Program-made: the position numbers and the translations under genes
Notes under the pieces: model-generated
The model's input: the letters and a program-made list of their open reading frames with translations, nothing else
Told to the model about the DNA's origin: nothing
Databases searched by the model: none
NCBI RefSeq assembly: GCF_011745145.1
Contig: NZ_CP050191.1
Span: 2,557,054-2,621,053, forward strand
DNA from: Mycobacterium sp. DL440
Lineage (GTDB): Bacteria; Actinomycetota; Actinomycetes; Mycobacteriales; Mycobacteriaceae
DNA: 64,000 nt
Reading direction: 5' to 3'
Shown: piece by piece, positions 9,208-17,475 of the stretch
Layout: each line of letters begins with the position of its first letter
Numbering within the stretch: position 1 is the first letter of the stretch

Positions 9208-10054
9208 GTCGTACGCCGCGGGCGAACCGCCAAAGATACCGCGGCAGCCGGCGCAGAGGAACGGCCTTCGGCCACTCCTGGGGGCGGAAGAAGGCGTCGG
9301 AGCCTCCGTCGACGAAAATCACACTGCCGCAGAGGAAATCGGCCGAGTCCGACAGCATGAAACACATCCAGTCGGCGAGGTGGCCGGCATCGCCGTATCC
9401 GCCGATCGGTACCGGGAACCGCCGCACGGCGGCGCCCTCGCGCGGATCGGCCAGTTGGGCCTGCAGGAGTGGGGTCAGGATCGCGCCCGGGGCCAGCGCG
9501 TTCAGTCGGATACCGGCACCGGCCCAGGCGGCGGTGACCGCATTGATCCGCAGCCAGCGGCTGACCGCGATCTTGGAAGCCGCGTACATGATGGCCGACC
9601 CGTTCCGCCCCAACAGGCGCAGTGAGCGGACCGCCCTGTCGGTGTCGCGCGCGAACAATGCCCGAATGGTCCGGCGTGGAACGACCGGCACCGTCGTCGT
9701 CGAATTGCTGGAGATCACCACGACTTTGGCGCGGTCCGCCTTGGCCAGCGCGGGCCGCCAGGCCTCGAGGAGCTCGACGACGCCGAGGAAGTTGACCTCG
9801 GCGATCAACCGGTTGCGGTCAGCACCGGGGCCTGGGCCGAGCCCGGCGGCCAGCACGGCCCCGTCGAGAACTCCGCCGCACGCCGCCAGCACGCCCGCGG
9901 CCGCCGCCCGGCGGCCCTGCGTGGTGGACAGGTCGGCAACCACCTGGCCTTCCTTGAGGTCCACACCGATCACGGTGTGCCCGAGGTCCTGGAGCCGCCG
10001 GGTGGCCTGCAGTCCCATGCCGGATGCGGACCCGGTGACCGCGTATGTGCCGAT
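9200..10054 (-). CDS. SDR oxidoreductase (coniferyl-alcohol-dehydrogenase-like), probable ATC start
   Basis: 284 aa SDR. The Rossmann loop TGSASGMG follows immediately after the proposed start, and the active site has SSNS and YAASK. It resembles the SDR group often annotated coniferyl-alcohol dehydrogenase; the substrate is unknown. The only conventional start in frame is TTG at 10129, which would add 25 residues unlike any SDR N-terminus and lies upstream of an extended -10 promoter (10097-10105). The sequence AAGGAGG at 10060-10066 is five bases before ATC 10054, giving a normal N-terminus (GTYAVTG). I therefore place the start at ATC 10054 (ATC 10057 is adjacent). Operon with the MFS gene. 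Confidence 0.8.
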   Translation of the reverse strand: MGTYAVTGSASGMGLQATRRLQDLGHTVIGVDLKEGQVVADLSTTQGRRAAAAGVLAACGGVLDGAVLAAGLGPGPGADRNRLIAEVNFLGVVELLEAWRPALAKADRAKVVVISSNSTTTVPVVPRRTIRALFARDTDRAVRSLRLLGRNGSAIMYAASKIAVSRWLRINAVTAAWAGAGIRLNALAPGAILTPLLQAQLADPREGAAVRRFPVPIGGYGDAGHLADWMCFMLSDSADFLCGSVIFVDGGSDAFFRPQEWPKAVPLRRLPRYLWRFARGVRRG

Positions 10055-10059
10055 GATCG

Positions 10060-10066
10060 CCTCCTT
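10060..10066 (-). promoter_or_regulatory. Strong ribosome binding site AAGGAGG that decides an ATC start
   Basis: A perfect AAGGAGG lies five bases upstream of ATC 10054. No ATG, GTG or TTG is present at a usable distance. It is the main reason to suspect a non-canonical start codon. Confidence 0.6.
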
Positions 10067-10096
10067 GCCGCCCGGATCCGGGCTGGTTCGGCGGCC

Positions 10097-10105
10097 AAAA
10101 TAGCA
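10097..10105 (-). promoter_or_regulatory. Extended -10 promoter TGC-TATTTT for the SDR-MFS operon
   Basis: Reading the minus strand, TGC precedes TATTTT (TANNNT with the TGN extension), giving a predicted transcript start near 10088. This lies downstream of the TTG at 10129, so that TTG would not be in the mRNA from this promoter. Confidence 0.5.
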
Positions 10106-10228
10106 TCCGGGTGAATTCTGGGTGCCCAACCGGTTACCGACCCCTTCTCCGGGATGCCGATGCGCGCATGGCGACTTAGGCTCGTCGCGGCCGGGTGCCG
10201 GTCACGCGAGAGGAATCGAGGTCGCAGG

Positions 10229-11134
10229 GTGAGGACAGTGCTGGGGCTGTCGGTGACTTCGCACGGCATCGCCTGGGCACTCGTCGGCGGCGATGGTCGC
10301 ACCACAGATCTCACCCCGCTCGATGATGACGCCTTCGATGTCGACGCCGCCGATGACGTGACCGCCTGGGCCGCTGCCGCTGCCCGCAGCGCCCAGGCCA
10401 TCGGTGCCGCCAGTGGTCAGAACCTGGCCGCGGTCGGCGTATGCGCGGCCGGCCTCGTTTCCGATCACGGCGATGACCCCGTGGCCCGACTCCTCGACCT
10501 GCTCGCCGCCGCGGGATTCGACGATGTGCGGATCGTCCCCGGACGGCCCGACACCACCGCCCGGGCCGCCGCAGAGGCTGTCGCGACCAACGCGGTGGCC
10601 AGGACGCCGAGGCCTGCCGCGTCCCGGGCCCCGGCCCCGGCCCCGCGCCGGCGCACCGCGGCACGGGCGGTGGCCGCCGCGGCCGCGGCGATCGCGGCGG
10701 GACTGCTCACGGTCGGCTCGCAGTCCGTCGAACCGGTACCGGGCCCGGCCGCCGACGACGCTGACATCTCCGCGGCCGCGGAGCCGCAACTCGTCACCGT
10801 CAGCACCCCGCGGGGCATGACACGGGCGGTGACGGAGTCGCCTGCCGAGCCGGACGTCGAACCGGTCTCGATGGTCGAACCAGCTGCGCCCGCGCCGTCG
10901 CAGACGCAGACGGTGCCGATCCACCAGCCGGTCGCGGTTACCGTCCCGCACCATCCGGCAGCTGAGCCACACCTACCCGTACCCGCCGCCCAGCCGCACA
11001 TGGCGGCAGACCCGTCGCCGGGGCCTGGACTACCCGCGGTACTTCCCGCGGCGCTACCGGGTCCTGCCGTTCCTGTGGCCCAGCCGAGTCCGGCGCCCGT
11101 GGCCGGCCTGTGGTTCCTCGGCGCGATGCCGTAG
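10229..11134 (+). CDS. DUF7159-type mycobacterial membrane-anchored protein
   Basis: 301 aa, start GTG 10229 (VRTVLGLSVTSHG), chosen because mycobacterial relatives begin with this short segment; TAGGCT at 10177-10182 is a possible -10. The N-terminal domain (about 1-125) resembles the actinobacterial DUF7159 fold. An arginine-rich stretch precedes one alanine-rich membrane helix (about 150-168). The remainder is a proline/alanine/valine-rich, low-complexity tail ending in LWFLGAMP, probably outside the membrane. Function unknown; several paralogues per genome are usual in mycobacteria. Confidence 0.75.
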   Translation: MRTVLGLSVTSHGIAWALVGGDGRTTDLTPLDDDAFDVDAADDVTAWAAAAARSAQAIGAASGQNLAAVGVCAAGLVSDHGDDPVARLLDLLAAAGFDDVRIVPGRPDTTARAAAEAVATNAVARTPRPAASRAPAPAPRRRTAARAVAAAAAAIAAGLLTVGSQSVEPVPGPAADDADISAAAEPQLVTVSTPRGMTRAVTESPAEPDVEPVSMVEPAAPAPSQTQTVPIHQPVAVTVPHHPAAEPHLPVPAAQPHMAADPSPGPGLPAVLPAALPGPAVPVAQPSPAPVAGLWFLGAMP

Positions 11135-11144
11135 TCCAGACCGG

Positions 11145-11705
11145 CTATTGCATCTGATCGAGCATGGTCGAGAAGGCTGCCTTGAGCCGCAGTGCCTTCT
11201 TGATCTCGTCGGCGGTGATGTAGGGGTACTCACCATATTCCAGGAAGCTCGGCACCTGGTGGGCCCGGACGAAGTCGATGAACGCCTGGGGATTCTCCTT
11301 CCAGTCCTCCGGGAACCCTTCCAGATTGGTGAACACCGTGGTGATGCCGGTGGCGCCGAACAATTGCACTGCGTCCTCGGTGTACTTGTCGAAGTCGGTG
11401 TCGAAGATGCCCTGGTATTGGAAATGCAGGCCCGAGCCAACGTCGAACAGTTGCCAACGCAAATAGTGCAGCCGTAGTGGCGCAAGGACTTCGGGGTTGG
11501 CGGCGACGGCGGCCTCGATCTGCTTGCCGTAGGCGCGCACCGCCTCCTCACGGCCTTCCTTCACCTTCGCGATGATGGAAAAGCCATGGCACGCGGGCGT
11601 TCTCGGGTAGGTGGGGCCGTATCGACCCTCCTTGAGTTCGAAATAGCCCTCCGGCGGGATGGCCATCGCGGCGGGCTTGGTCCAGTCACGATCGTCGGTA
11701 GGCAT
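11145..11705 (-). CDS. Conserved hypothetical protein, probable ferredoxin-like fold
   Basis: 186 aa soluble protein, no signal peptide. It is rich in aromatic residues and has a repeated alpha/beta arrangement around SIIAKVKEGREEAVRAYG and LHFQYQGIFDTDFDKYT, which looks like a dimeric alpha-beta barrel or ferredoxin-like fold. I do not recognise a named family or catalytic residues. ATG 11705 has GGGAG upstream at normal spacing. It converges on the DUF7159 gene with 10 bp between. Related actinobacterial proteins occur near lipid and P450 genes, but no function should be inferred from that. Confidence 0.7.
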   Translation of the reverse strand: MPTDDRDWTKPAAMAIPPEGYFELKEGRYGPTYPRTPACHGFSIIAKVKEGREEAVRAYGKQIEAAVAANPEVLAPLRLHYLRWQLFDVGSGLHFQYQGIFDTDFDKYTEDAVQLFGATGITTVFTNLEGFPEDWKENPQAFIDFVRAHQVPSFLEYGEYPYITADEIKKALRLKAAFSTMLDQMQ

Positions 11706-11954
11706 GCGGAACTCCCAGATGCGCTCAGGTAACGCCGAACGCTAGCACCGTGGTGCCTCCCGAAATGTGGATTGAATTGACGTGCCCTCAAATTTGCCGA
11801 GGCATTTGGTGGAAAACCCGGAAAACACCCGTGCGCGGCGTATTGTCGCTATGCCGGGGCCGTTGAGGGGTTGGCCACGGGGCGATGATGACAGTCGTTG
11901 CGACCACAGCTGGGGCTACTGGGTCAGGAACTGAGCCGGACGAAGCCCGATCTG

Positions 11955-13436
11955 CTATGCGTTCTCGGCACCGTTCAGAACGGCAGTGCGAGCGAAGGTG
12001 CGAACGCGGTCCTTGGCGACCTTGCCGTTGCCGGTCAGCGGTAGCGCCTCGGTGAACAACACCACCCGTGGCCGCTTGAAACCCGCGATCGTGCCGCGCA
12101 CGTGGCTGATCAACTCGTCAACGGTCGGCCGGGGCCCCGGTGACGGGACGACCACCGCGCACACTGCCTCGCCCCAGTAGTCGTCGGGAACCGCGACCAC
12201 GGCGACCTGGTCCACCCCCGGATGTCCGGACAGGGCGTCCTCGACCTCGCGGGAGGACACGTTCTCTCCGCCGGTCACGATGATGTCCTTGAGTCGGTCG
12301 ACGACGAACAGCCTGCCGTCGGCGTCGGTGCGACCCATGTCGCCGGTGTGCAGCCAACCGCCTTCGATGGGCGTCACCTGTGCGCCGCGTACCAAGATCT
12401 CGCCCACCTGCCCGGGCGGCAACAGTCCGCCGTCCGTGTCGGCGATGCCGATCTCGACGTCCCGGTGCGGATAGCCGGCACTGGTGAGCAACTCGGGGTG
12501 GCCCGTGGCCCCGGCGCGATGGTCGTCGGGGCCGAGAAATGTGATATTCCCGCCGGTTTCGGTCATCCCGTAACCCTGGTGGAAGTCGACGCGGAGAGTG
12601 TCGATCGCGCGACGCAGCAGATCCAGCGGCATCGCGGCGGATCCGTAGGCGATCGCGTCGAGAGTGGGCAGATCGGTCCCGGTGCGCTCGAGATGGCCGA
12701 GCAGCGAATGCAACATGGTTGGCGCCAGCGAACACGAGGTCACCTCGTGGGTACGCACCAGGTGCGCGAAGCCCTCGGGACGGAACTGGGCGCACAGGAC
12801 CACCGTCGCGGCGACCGCATGCTGCACCAGCATGTTGTAACCGGCGATGTGACACATGGGAAACGGCAACAGGTAAACCCCGCTGGGCTGCACCGAGCGG
12901 CCCGCCACCGAGCCCCATACCGCCCCGAGGATCGAACGGTGGCTGTGCACAACAGCTTTCGGAACTCCGGTGGATCCGCTGGTGAACAGCAGCCAGGCGG
13001 GATCGTCGGGCTCGGCGTCTGCGAAGGGGAGATCGGCCGCGGGTGCTTTCTGCCACTCGTCGGATTCGAATGCGACGGCGGGCGCTCCGGTGTGTGCGAG
13101 AGCCGACAGATACCGCTCGTCGCCGAGCAACAGTGCGGGCCCGGCGGTGACCAACTGGGCTGCCTGCTCGGCCGGGCTGAGACGCTGATTGATCAGCGTC
13201 AGGACGCGCCCGCTGCGCGGCACCCCGTAATACAGCTGGGCATAGGCGGCGCTGTTGTCGGCGACCACGGCCACCCGATCACCCGGAGCGGTCCGGGCAG
13301 CCACCCATCCTGCCACGCCACGGATCTGGCGGTCGAACTCGGCGAAGGTCGCGGTGGCGCCGTCGTCGGTTACCAATGCCCGGCGCTGCGGTGCCTCGGC
13401 CGCCGCCGCCGAAACCAGCTCGTGCAGAAGGCTCAT
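11955..13436 (-). CDS. Acyl-CoA synthetase / adenylate-forming ligase (class I)
   Basis: 493 aa ANL-superfamily ligase that activates a carboxylic acid with ATP and then CoA. The AMP-binding motif is LLFTSGSTGVPKAVVHSH, followed by GYGMTETGG, the hinge VDRLKDIIVTGGEN and the catalytic lysine in LTGNGKVAKD near the end. ATG 13436 overlaps by ATGA the stop of an 18-codon upstream ORF, suggesting coupled translation; GTG 13466 is a less likely alternative. Divergent from the P450 gene, with a palindromic operator between them. Substrate unknown, most likely a fatty, aromatic or steroid-side-chain acid. Confidence 0.9.
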   Translation of the reverse strand: MSLLHELVSAAAAEAPQRRALVTDDGATATFAEFDRQIRGVAGWVAARTAPGDRVAVVADNSAAYAQLYYGVPRSGRVLTLINQRLSPAEQAAQLVTAGPALLLGDERYLSALAHTGAPAVAFESDEWQKAPAADLPFADAEPDDPAWLLFTSGSTGVPKAVVHSHRSILGAVWGSVAGRSVQPSGVYLLPFPMCHIAGYNMLVQHAVAATVVLCAQFRPEGFAHLVRTHEVTSCSLAPTMLHSLLGHLERTGTDLPTLDAIAYGSAAMPLDLLRRAIDTLRVDFHQGYGMTETGGNITFLGPDDHRAGATGHPELLTSAGYPHRDVEIGIADTDGGLLPPGQVGEILVRGAQVTPIEGGWLHTGDMGRTDADGRLFVVDRLKDIIVTGGENVSSREVEDALSGHPGVDQVAVVAVPDDYWGEAVCAVVVPSPGPRPTVDELISHVRGTIAGFKRPRVVLFTEALPLTGNGKVAKDRVRTFARTAVLNGAENA

Positions 13437-13489
13437 GCCGGATCCCCCTGGGGCACCCTTGACCACGCGCGGCGACGGCTGCTAGACAT
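13433..13489 (-). CDS. Candidate 18-codon leaderless upstream ORF
   Basis: ATG 13489 begins six bases after the -10 hexamer TACAAT (13496-13501), so it would be the first codon of the mRNA. The ORF (MSSSRRRAWSRVPQGDPA) is arginine-rich and its TGA overlaps the ATG of the acyl-CoA synthetase as ATGA. The placement suggests a leader peptide that couples or attenuates translation of the ligase. No homology can be judged at this size. Expression is inferred only from promoter and overlap. Confidence 0.45.
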   Translation of the reverse strand: MSSSRRRAWSRVPQGDPA

Positions 13490-13495
13490 GGCCTG

Positions 13496-13501
13496 ATTGT
13501 A
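13496..13501 (-). promoter_or_regulatory. -10 hexamer TACAAT of the acyl-CoA synthetase transcript
   Basis: TACAAT on the minus strand is followed by CAGGCC and ATG 13489. The 16-bp palindrome at 13506-13521 lies just upstream, over the -10/-35 spacer, so a repressor bound there would block this promoter. Confidence 0.5.
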
Positions 13502-13505
13502 ATTA

Positions 13506-13521
13506 TTGGGCGATCGCCCAA
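13506..13521. promoter_or_regulatory. Perfect 16-bp palindrome TTGGGCGATCGCCCAA, candidate operator
   Basis: A perfect palindrome centred in the divergent gap between the acyl-CoA synthetase and the P450 gene. Symmetry and size fit a dimeric TetR- or GntR-type operator. It could control both directions. No regulator gene is adjacent, so the protein is encoded elsewhere. Confidence 0.55.
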
Positions 13522-13544
13522 AGTTGGGGGAGGGTGGCGATGAA

Positions 13545-14729
13545 ATGAGCGTCTATTACGACCCGTACGACATCGGCATCGTCGCCGATCCCTATCCCGT
13601 CTACGCCCGGCTCCGGGACGAGGCCCCGATCTACTACAACGAGCGGTACGACTTCTGGGCACTGTCCCGGCACGAAGATGTCGAGAAAGCATTGTCGGAC
13701 TGGGAAACATTCTCCAACAGCCGAAGTGACATCCTCGAACTGGTCAAGTCGGACTTCGACATGCCGCCGGGCGTGATGATGTTCGAGGACCCGCCCATGC
13801 ACACCTTGCTGCGCGGGTTGATGTCGCGGGTGTTCACGCCGCGGCGGATGGCCGAGATCGAGGACCAGATCCGGCAGTTCTGCGTGCGCTGCCTGGACCC
13901 GCTGGTCGGCTCGGGCGGATTCGACATCATCGCCGAACTTGCCTCGATGATGCCGATGCGCGTGATCGGAATGCTGCTCGGCATACCGGAATCCGAGCAG
14001 ATCGGGGTGCGCGACGCCAACGACGCCAATCTGCGCACCAAGCCGGGTACGCCGATGAACGTGGTGCAGGCCGACCGCATCGCCGACGGCCGGATCTACG
14101 CCGACTACGTCGAGTGGCGGGCCAACAACCCCTCCGACGATCTGATGACGGCTCTGCTCAACGTCGAGTTCACCGATGAGTTCGGTGTCACCCGCAAGCT
14201 CGAGCGCAAAGAGGTTCTGCACTACGCGCAGGTGGTGGCCGGTGCGGGAAACGAGACCACCGGCCGGCTCATCGGCTGGCTGGCGAAAGTGCTCGCCGAA
14301 CATCCCGACCAGCGTCGCGAGGTGGATCAGGACCGCTCGCTGCTGACCCGCGCGGTCGATGAGACGCTGCGCTTCGAACCGACCGGTCCGCATGTGGCGC
14401 GTTGGGTGGCAAGGGATTTCGTGTACAACGGCACCATGGTGCCGGCGGGCAGCGCGATGCTGCTGCTGTTCGGGGCGGCCAACCGTGACCCGCGTCGCTA
14501 CCGCAACCCCGACACCTTCGACATCCATCGAGACAACATCAGCCACCTGACCTTCGGCAAGGGGCTGCACTACTGCCTGGGCGCCAACCTGGCCCGGCTG
14601 GAAGGCCGCGTCGCCCTGGACGAACTGCTCAACCGTTTCCCCGAATGGGAGATCGACTACAACAGTGCGCAACTGGCGCCGACCTCGACAGTGCGGGGCT
14701 GGGAGACGCTGCGCCTTGTGGTGAACTGA
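13545..14729 (+). CDS. Cytochrome P450
   Basis: 394 aa soluble bacterial P450. The oxygen-binding I-helix is AGAGNETTGRL, the ExxR motif is in DETLRFE, and the heme-thiolate loop is FGKGLHYCLGANLARLE with the cysteine ligand. Hydroxylates an unknown hydrophobic substrate; needs a ferredoxin and reductase that are not adjacent. ATG 13545 follows a purine-rich GGGGGAGGG site; an upstream in-frame start would add 13 residues. The next gene (SRPBCC) starts 5 bp after the stop. Flanking acyl-CoA synthetases suggest a role in lipid or sterol degradation. I cannot assign a CYP family number. Confidence 0.95.
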   Translation: MSVYYDPYDIGIVADPYPVYARLRDEAPIYYNERYDFWALSRHEDVEKALSDWETFSNSRSDILELVKSDFDMPPGVMMFEDPPMHTLLRGLMSRVFTPRRMAEIEDQIRQFCVRCLDPLVGSGGFDIIAELASMMPMRVIGMLLGIPESEQIGVRDANDANLRTKPGTPMNVVQADRIADGRIYADYVEWRANNPSDDLMTALLNVEFTDEFGVTRKLERKEVLHYAQVVAGAGNETTGRLIGWLAKVLAEHPDQRREVDQDRSLLTRAVDETLRFEPTGPHVARWVARDFVYNGTMVPAGSAMLLLFGAANRDPRRYRNPDTFDIHRDNISHLTFGKGLHYCLGANLARLEGRVALDELLNRFPEWEIDYNSAQLAPTSTVRGWETLRLVVN

Positions 14730-14734
14730 GTACC

Positions 14735-15193
14735 GTGAGCATCTGGATCGGGCAGGCCCGACGCAGTGTCAGCGGTGAGGTACCCGCGCCGCCGGAACGG
14801 GTGCGGGCGTTCTACGTCGACCTGGACCACATCTCGCAGGTACACCCGCTGGTGCAATGGGTGCGCAGCACGTCCCGGGAGGATCTGGCCGACGGGTACC
14901 GGCAGGACTATCGGGTGCGCGACCGAATCCCGTTGGGGCCGTTCTCGCTTCCGATCACCTACCGGGCAAGGCTTACTGTCCCCGCCACAGGTGCGGTGAG
15001 TGCGCAGGCCCGACAGTTCCCGCAGGTGCGGCTGGACAGTCGGGTGGAATTCGCGCCGATCGACACCGGCACCCGGATCACCGAAGAGCTGACCATCGCC
15101 GCGCCCAGGCCACTCTTGGCGATCACCGTGGAGCAGGCGGTCGCCGCCCACGCCACGATGCTCGCCGCGATCGGGAAGCTGTTCGCGTCCTGA
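14735..15193 (+). CDS. SRPBCC-superfamily protein (polyketide cyclase/START-like)
   Basis: 152 aa, GTG start 14735 five bases after the P450 stop. The pattern of VSGEVPAPPERVRAFYVDLDHISQVHP at the N-terminus and a long final amphipathic helix fits the SRPBCC fold, which encloses a hydrophobic ligand pocket. Likely binds a lipid-like molecule or the P450 substrate or product. No catalytic residues can be assigned. It converges on the second acyl-CoA synthetase. Confidence 0.8.
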   Translation: MSIWIGQARRSVSGEVPAPPERVRAFYVDLDHISQVHPLVQWVRSTSREDLADGYRQDYRVRDRIPLGPFSLPITYRARLTVPATGAVSAQARQFPQVRLDSRVEFAPIDTGTRITEELTIAAPRPLLAITVEQAVAAHATMLAAIGKLFAS

Positions 15194-15203
15194 AGTTTTC
15201 GGG

Positions 15204-16877
15204 CTACGAGGTGCTGACCGCTTCGGCGTGCTCCGCGGCCACCGACTTCGCCCAGCGGTAATCGGCCTTGCCCGCGGGGGAGCGCACGATCTGGGGTGAC
15301 CGGACGAACGCCTTCGGGATCTTGTAGCGCGCGATCGCGCGCTCACACACTTTCGCGAGTTCCTCGTCGGTGGCCGAGGCACCCTCGGCGAACTGCACGA
15401 CCGCGACGACCTCGTTGCCCCAACGCTCTGAGGGGCGGCCGACCACGACCACGTCGTAGACGGCGGGGTGCGCGGCGACGGCACGCTCAACCTCCTCGAC
15501 GAAGATCTTCTCGCCGCCAGAGTTGATGGTGACCGAATCCCGGCCCAGCAGCTGAATCCGCCCGTCTTCCAGGACATTTGCCCGGTCGCCCGGAACCGCC
15601 CAGCGCACCCCGTCGATGGTGGGGAAAGTGCGTGCGGTCTTGGCCTCGTCGCCCAGGTAGCCCAGTGGGATCAGGTCCCGCCGTGCCAGCCAGCCGCCGA
15701 CCTCGCCCGGGCCGAGCACCCGAGACATATCCTCGGCCACCACAGCGGTGTCGGACTGGGCATTGAAGGTGGCTGCCTCGGACTCGGTGCCTGCGGTGGA
15801 GGCGACGCTCATCTGGGTGCCCGACTCCGAGGAACCGACGGCATCGAGCAGCATCAGATGCGGCAGCGCGGCCAGGATGCGCTCACGCACGGTCGGGGAG
15901 AGCGGCGCGCCGCCGTTGGTGATCGTGAACAGGCCGGACAGGTCGTAGTCGCCCTTCTCGATCTCGTCGATCAGCGGGCGGGCGATCGCGTCGCCGACCA
16001 CCGGGATGCTCAGCACCCGTTCGCGTGCGGCGAGCTCCAGCACGTTGTCCGGACGCATCTTCACCACATCGTCAGGGATGACGAGTTTTCCGCCCATGGT
16101 GATGGCGTTGTAGGCAGCCCACTGGGCGGCACCGTGCATGAACGGCGGGATCATCAGGAGCGACAATCCGCCGCCCGCGGTGGCGGCCCGCTCGGCGAGT
16201 TCCTCGTACGAACCGATGAAGGTGTCACTGCCGAACGGCCGGCCACCCATCGAGGACAGGAAGATGTCGTGCTGGCGCCACAGCACGCCCTTGGGCATGC
16301 CGGTGGTGCCGCCGGTGTAGAGGACGTATAGATCGTCGCCCGACGGAGACGGCATTCCCGCCTGTGGCGCAGGGGTTTTCAGGATCGTCTCGTAATCGAC
16401 GGCACCCGGCAGCAGTTCGTTGCCGGATTCGTCATCGACCTGGATCAGGACCTGCAGGTTGGGCAGCTGGTCGCGGATCGCGGCCACCCGGGGAGCGAAC
16501 TCGGCGTTGTAGATCACCGCGCGGGCGTTCGAATCGGCCAGCAGGTAGAGGAGTTCCTCCTCCACATAGCGGTAGCTGACGTTGAACGGCGCCACCCGTG
16601 CGCGGTAGCTGCCGATCATCGACTCGAGGTACTCGTTGCCGTTGCGCAGGTAGATGCCGAGGTGGTCCTGACCCGATTCGTGCCCGGCCAGCGCGTCGCG
16701 CTCGGTGTGCGTGCCGAGGCCCGCCGAGACGAGGTAGTGGGCGAAGCCGTCGACGCGGGCGTCGAACTCGCTGTAGGTCAACCGGCGGTCCCGCCACACC
16801 AGGAAGGTCTGATCGCCGATGGCTTTCGCCACCGTCGAGAACACTGTGGACAGGTCGAACTTCACGTCAGCGCTCAT
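15204..16877 (-). CDS. FadD-type acyl-CoA synthetase
   Basis: 557 aa adenylate-forming ligase, similar in motif pattern to the mycobacterial FadD19/FadD3 branch rather than the long-chain FadD13 type. The P-loop is VLYTGGTTGMPKGVLW (about residues 200-215), then AVGSSESG, the hinge RDSVTINSGGEKIF and the catalytic lysine in SPAGKADYRWAK. FadD19 activates C8 sterol side-chain acids, so sterol or polycyclic substrates are plausible here, but that is inference. ATG 16877 has AGGAG upstream; the longest frame adds 13 residues. Confidence 0.9.
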   Translation of the reverse strand: MSADVKFDLSTVFSTVAKAIGDQTFLVWRDRRLTYSEFDARVDGFAHYLVSAGLGTHTERDALAGHESGQDHLGIYLRNGNEYLESMIGSYRARVAPFNVSYRYVEEELLYLLADSNARAVIYNAEFAPRVAAIRDQLPNLQVLIQVDDESGNELLPGAVDYETILKTPAPQAGMPSPSGDDLYVLYTGGTTGMPKGVLWRQHDIFLSSMGGRPFGSDTFIGSYEELAERAATAGGGLSLLMIPPFMHGAAQWAAYNAITMGGKLVIPDDVVKMRPDNVLELAARERVLSIPVVGDAIARPLIDEIEKGDYDLSGLFTITNGGAPLSPTVRERILAALPHLMLLDAVGSSESGTQMSVASTAGTESEAATFNAQSDTAVVAEDMSRVLGPGEVGGWLARRDLIPLGYLGDEAKTARTFPTIDGVRWAVPGDRANVLEDGRIQLLGRDSVTINSGGEKIFVEEVERAVAAHPAVYDVVVVGRPSERWGNEVVAVVQFAEGASATDEELAKVCERAIARYKIPKAFVRSPQIVRSPAGKADYRWAKSVAAEHAEAVSTS

Positions 16878-16960
16878 GGCACTCCTGGTGTGCACGGATT
16901 CGGGCCCCACGACCATACACGGAGCATTCAGCTGTATGGCCGAGGGTCTGTGACCGCGCC

Positions 16961-17398
16961 TCAGACCGGGAAGAAGCCGTCTCCGGTCAGGATGCCGGCC
17001 TGCCAGCCCTGCTCACCCAGGCACAGCATCGGCCGGCCATCAGGCGACTGCGCCGCCTCCTGCGGCCCCGGGCAGGGTGAGCCGATCTCCTGCACACCGT
17101 TCAACGGATAGGCGTAGGTCCAGAAGCCGGTATAGACCGGGGGCCACTGATTCGGGATCCACTTGCACTGCATCGCCGTGCCGCCCGGGCCGCGGCCGAA
17201 CACATTGCGTTCCCAGCTGAAGCACGGTGCGCCGTTGGAAGCCTCGTAGCTCATCCCGGGGACATCGGTCGGATAGCGCCCGGGATTGTCCGGATACATA
17301 TTGCTGTTGTCGTCGGCAAGAGCACCCGGCGCCGCGGAAATCGCTGTTGCCAGTGCCGCAGCGGCGATCGCCGTCGTGGCGAAGAGTTCGCGAATCAT
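16961..17398 (-). CDS. Small secreted protein
   Basis: 145 aa with a clear Sec signal peptide (MIREL then hydrophobic ATTAIAAAALATAISA, cleavage near ALADD). The mature part is about 115 aa with four cysteines (CF, CK, CP and CL contexts), so two disulfides are likely, and is rich in Pro, Gly and Trp. Similar small secreted proteins are common in mycobacteria and have no assigned role. It lies downstream of the FadD gene start in opposite context and is not clearly part of an operon. Confidence 0.8.
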   Translation of the reverse strand: MIRELFATTAIAAAALATAISAAPGALADDNSNMYPDNPGRYPTDVPGMSYEASNGAPCFSWERNVFGRGPGGTAMQCKWIPNQWPPVYTGFWTYAYPLNGVQEIGSPCPGPQEAAQSPDGRPMLCLGEQGWQAGILTGDGFFPV

Positions 17399-17475
17399 GT
17401 CCCACCCAGTTCGTTGACTTTGGGGCAGAATCCTAGCCGGTCGCGGAGGTCGGCAGACGACATTTCGGGCCGTTG

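Noticed and set aside
11851..11934. 27-codon ORF (MPGPLRG to WVRN) after TATTGT in the gap 11706-11954
   Set aside because: The -10 is only four bases before the ATG, too close for a leaderless start, and it converges on the acyl-CoA synthetase gene. Not enough support.
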